64,000 bases of DNA from Cronobacter malonaticus LMG 23826. Its GTDB lineage: Bacteria; Pseudomonadota; Gammaproteobacteria; Enterobacterales; Enterobacteriaceae. The stretch is from NCBI RefSeq assembly GCF_001277215.2, contig NZ_CP013940.1, forward strand, positions 3,410,001 through 3,474,000. The letters are read 5' to 3'. The position numbers were made by a program, and so were the translations under genes. Shown here in pieces: positions 62,556-64,000 of the stretch (position 1 is its first letter; each line of letters opens with the position of its first letter). The notes below the pieces were generated by a model, which saw nothing but the letters and a program-made list of their open reading frames with translations, was not told the DNA's origin and did no database searches.

Positions 62556-63845
62556 TTACGGCGCTTTGCTCATCATCAGTTCACGCAGCGCGGCGAAATC
62601 CGCTGGCAGCGAATGCGACAGCAGCGGCAGATCGACGCGCTCGGCAAGCTCAGACGGAAGCTCCAGCGTTTCGCCAAGCACGGCTTCCACGCTCTCTTTG
62701 AATTTCGCCGGGTGCGCGGTGCCGAGGAACAGCCCGTACTCGCCAGGGCGCAGTTGATCGCGCAGCGCGCGGTACGCCACCGCCGCGTGCGGCTCAGACA
62801 GATACCCCAGCTCGCGCAGTTCGCGCATGGTCGCCTTCGTGGTTTCATCGTCGATGGTCGCCACACCCAGTTCGTTAAGACGCCAGATTTTACGGCGGAA
62901 GAGTTCTTCCACGCGCGGCCAGTTGTTCGGCTGTGACACATCCATGGCGTTCGAGAGCGTCGCGACCGTCGCATTCGGCAGCCACTCGCCGTGTTGCAGG
63001 AAACGCGGCACGGTGTCGTTGGCGTTGGTGGCGGCGATAAAGCGCTTCACCGGCAGCCCGGCGGATTTCGCGAGCAGCCCGGCGGTGAGATCGCCGAAGT
63101 TGCCGCTCGGCACCGATACCACCAGCTGGTTGCGGGCTTCCTGCGGCAGTTGCGCGACAGCCTCAAAGTAGTAGCAGATCTGCGCCAGCAGGCGACTGAT
63201 GTTAATGGAGTTAGCGGAGTTCAGGCCGAGTTTCGCTTTCAGCTCTTCGTCATCAAACGCCTGTTTCACCAGCGCCTGGCAGGCGTCGAAATCGCCGTCG
63301 ATAGCGACCGTTTCAATATTGCCGCCAAGCGTGCAGAACAGTTTTTCCTGCAGCGGGCTGATTTTGCCGCGTGGATAGAGGATAACCACCTGCACGTTTT
63401 TCAGGCCGTAAAACGCGTGGGCCACCGCCGCCCCCGTGTCGCCGGACGTTGCGGTCAGAATGGTCACCGGTTTATCGCCGCTGATTTGCGTCAGCATCTG
63501 CGCCATAAAACGGCCGCCGAAATCTTTGAACGCCAGCGTCGGGCCGTGGAACAGCTCCAGACAGCCGATATCTTCCGTTACCTGGCTTACCGGTGCCGGG
63601 AAGGTGAACGCCTTTTCCACGCGCTGACGCAGCGTGTCCGCCGGGATTTCATCGCCAATATAAGCGGAGAGAATTTTGCTGCTGCGGGAGACAAAATCCA
63701 TTTCCAGCATTTCATCGATCTCAGTCAGACTGAATTCCGGCAAATCGTGCGGGAAAAACAGCCCCTGATTTTTACCCAGTCCCTGCGTGACGGCCTGCGC
63801 AAAGCTGACCTGCTCGTTATGATCTTTCAGATTATAAAGTTTCAT
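62556..63845 (-). CDS. thrC: Threonine synthase
   Basis: PLP-dependent enzyme converting O-phosphohomoserine to threonine, last step of the pathway. The 429-residue product has Lys107 in GPTLAFKDFGGRF as the PLP Schiff base and SGDTGAAVAHAF, SVPSGNFGDLTAGL as phosphate-binding loops. It lies three bases after thrB on the minus strand, the last gene of thrABC. Confidence 0.97.
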   Translation of the reverse strand: MKLYNLKDHNEQVSFAQAVTQGLGKNQGLFFPHDLPEFSLTEIDEMLEMDFVSRSSKILSAYIGDEIPADTLRQRVEKAFTFPAPVSQVTEDIGCLELFHGPTLAFKDFGGRFMAQMLTQISGDKPVTILTATSGDTGAAVAHAFYGLKNVQVVILYPRGKISPLQEKLFCTLGGNIETVAIDGDFDACQALVKQAFDDEELKAKLGLNSANSINISRLLAQICYYFEAVAQLPQEARNQLVVSVPSGNFGDLTAGLLAKSAGLPVKRFIAATNANDTVPRFLQHGEWLPNATVATLSNAMDVSQPNNWPRVEELFRRKIWRLNELGVATIDDETTKATMRELRELGYLSEPHAAVAYRALRDQLRPGEYGLFLGTAHPAKFKESVEAVLGETLELPSELAERVDLPLLSHSLPADFAALRELMMSKAP

Positions 63846-63848
63846 GCG

Positions 63849-64000
63849 TTATCCCAGTACTCGTGCGCCAGCCGTGTCGAGACGGCAAATATGTACAAAG
63901 CCTTCCTGATTTTGCAGATAGTGCTGCTTCAGCCACTCTGCCACCCGCTGCGCGGTGTCGGTTTTATCGCAGACCGCGAACAGCGTTGGGCCGGAGCCGG
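63849..64000 (-). CDS. thrB: Homoserine kinase, C-terminal 49 residues (cut by window end)
   Basis: Only the end of thrB is present. Translated on the minus strand it reads [20 protein letters not shown] and continues to [12 protein letters not shown] before TAA at 63849-63851. The GSGPT block and the closing LDTAGARV are diagnostic of enterobacterial ThrB, a GHMP-family kinase. The stop is three bases before the thrC ATG, consistent with the thrABC operon. Confidence 0.95.
   Translation of the reverse strand, partial: GSGPTLFAVCDKTDTAQRVAEWLKQHYLQNQEGFVHICRLDTAGARVLG

Overview
The window is chromosomal DNA from a member of the Enterobacteriaceae with fairly high GC. Protein sequences and gene order match the first 1.5 minutes of the Escherichia coli map, read here in the reverse direction: sgrR, thiBPQ, yabI, araC-araBAD, polB, rapA, rluA, djlA, lptD-surA-pdxA-rsmA-apaGH, folA, kefFC, carAB, dapB, rihC, ispH-fkpB-lspA-ileS-ribF, rpsT, nhaAR, dnaKJ, satP, mog, talB, alsT, yaaA, thrC and thrB. 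GC level, REP-like palindromes and accessory genes suggest a Cronobacter-like genus, but that assignment is inference.

Region by region. 1-5.2 kb: end of sgrR, a TPP riboswitch and the thiamine ABC importer. 5.3-10.6 kb: arabinose regulon with araO2, the CRP/araO1 block, araI1-I2 and P_BAD still readable. 10.6-16.8 kb: SOS polymerase II with a LexA box, then RapA and RluA. 16.8-24.6 kb: DjlA, and the outer-membrane assembly/B6/rRNA methylation/Ap4A operon. 24.6-30.2 kb: a palindromic repeat array, folA, a LysE/RhtB exporter, the KefFC potassium efflux pair and two lipoproteins, where E. coli carries fix/cai genes. 30.2-38.7 kb: carAB under tandem ARG boxes, dapB, an AlaX-type editing protein, a LysR regulator and rihC. 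38.7-47.4 kb: isoprenoid, lipoprotein processing, IleRS and riboflavin genes, S20, and the sodium/proton antiporter with its regulator.

47.5-52.6 kb is the accessory highlight. It holds a multidomain GH18 chitinase without a visible signal peptide, a divergent short membrane-anchored winged-helix regulator, a GH108 (TtsA/phage-like) muramidase, a three-helix LydA-like holin and a LysR regulator. The layout resembles the phage-derived holin/endolysin export cassettes called type 10 secretion (Serratia chitinase cassette, Salmonella TtsA). It lies between nhaA and dnaJ, and the chitinase-regulator intergenic is very AT-rich, as in horizontally acquired, H-NS-silenced DNA. 52.8-64 kb returns to the core: dnaKJ with sigma-32 promoters, satP, an MHS-family transporter where E. 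coli has yaaW-yaaI, mog, talB, alsT, yaaA, thrC and the end of thrB.

Several starts were moved inward from the longest possible reading frame (thiQ, araC, araB, araD, lptD, the LysE exporter, kefF, the 287-aa lipoprotein, carA, nhaR, nhaA, muramidase, holin, LysR, mog), using ribosome binding sites, promoter positions and known family N-termini. No tRNA, rRNA, CRISPR array, integrase or insertion sequence was recognised.
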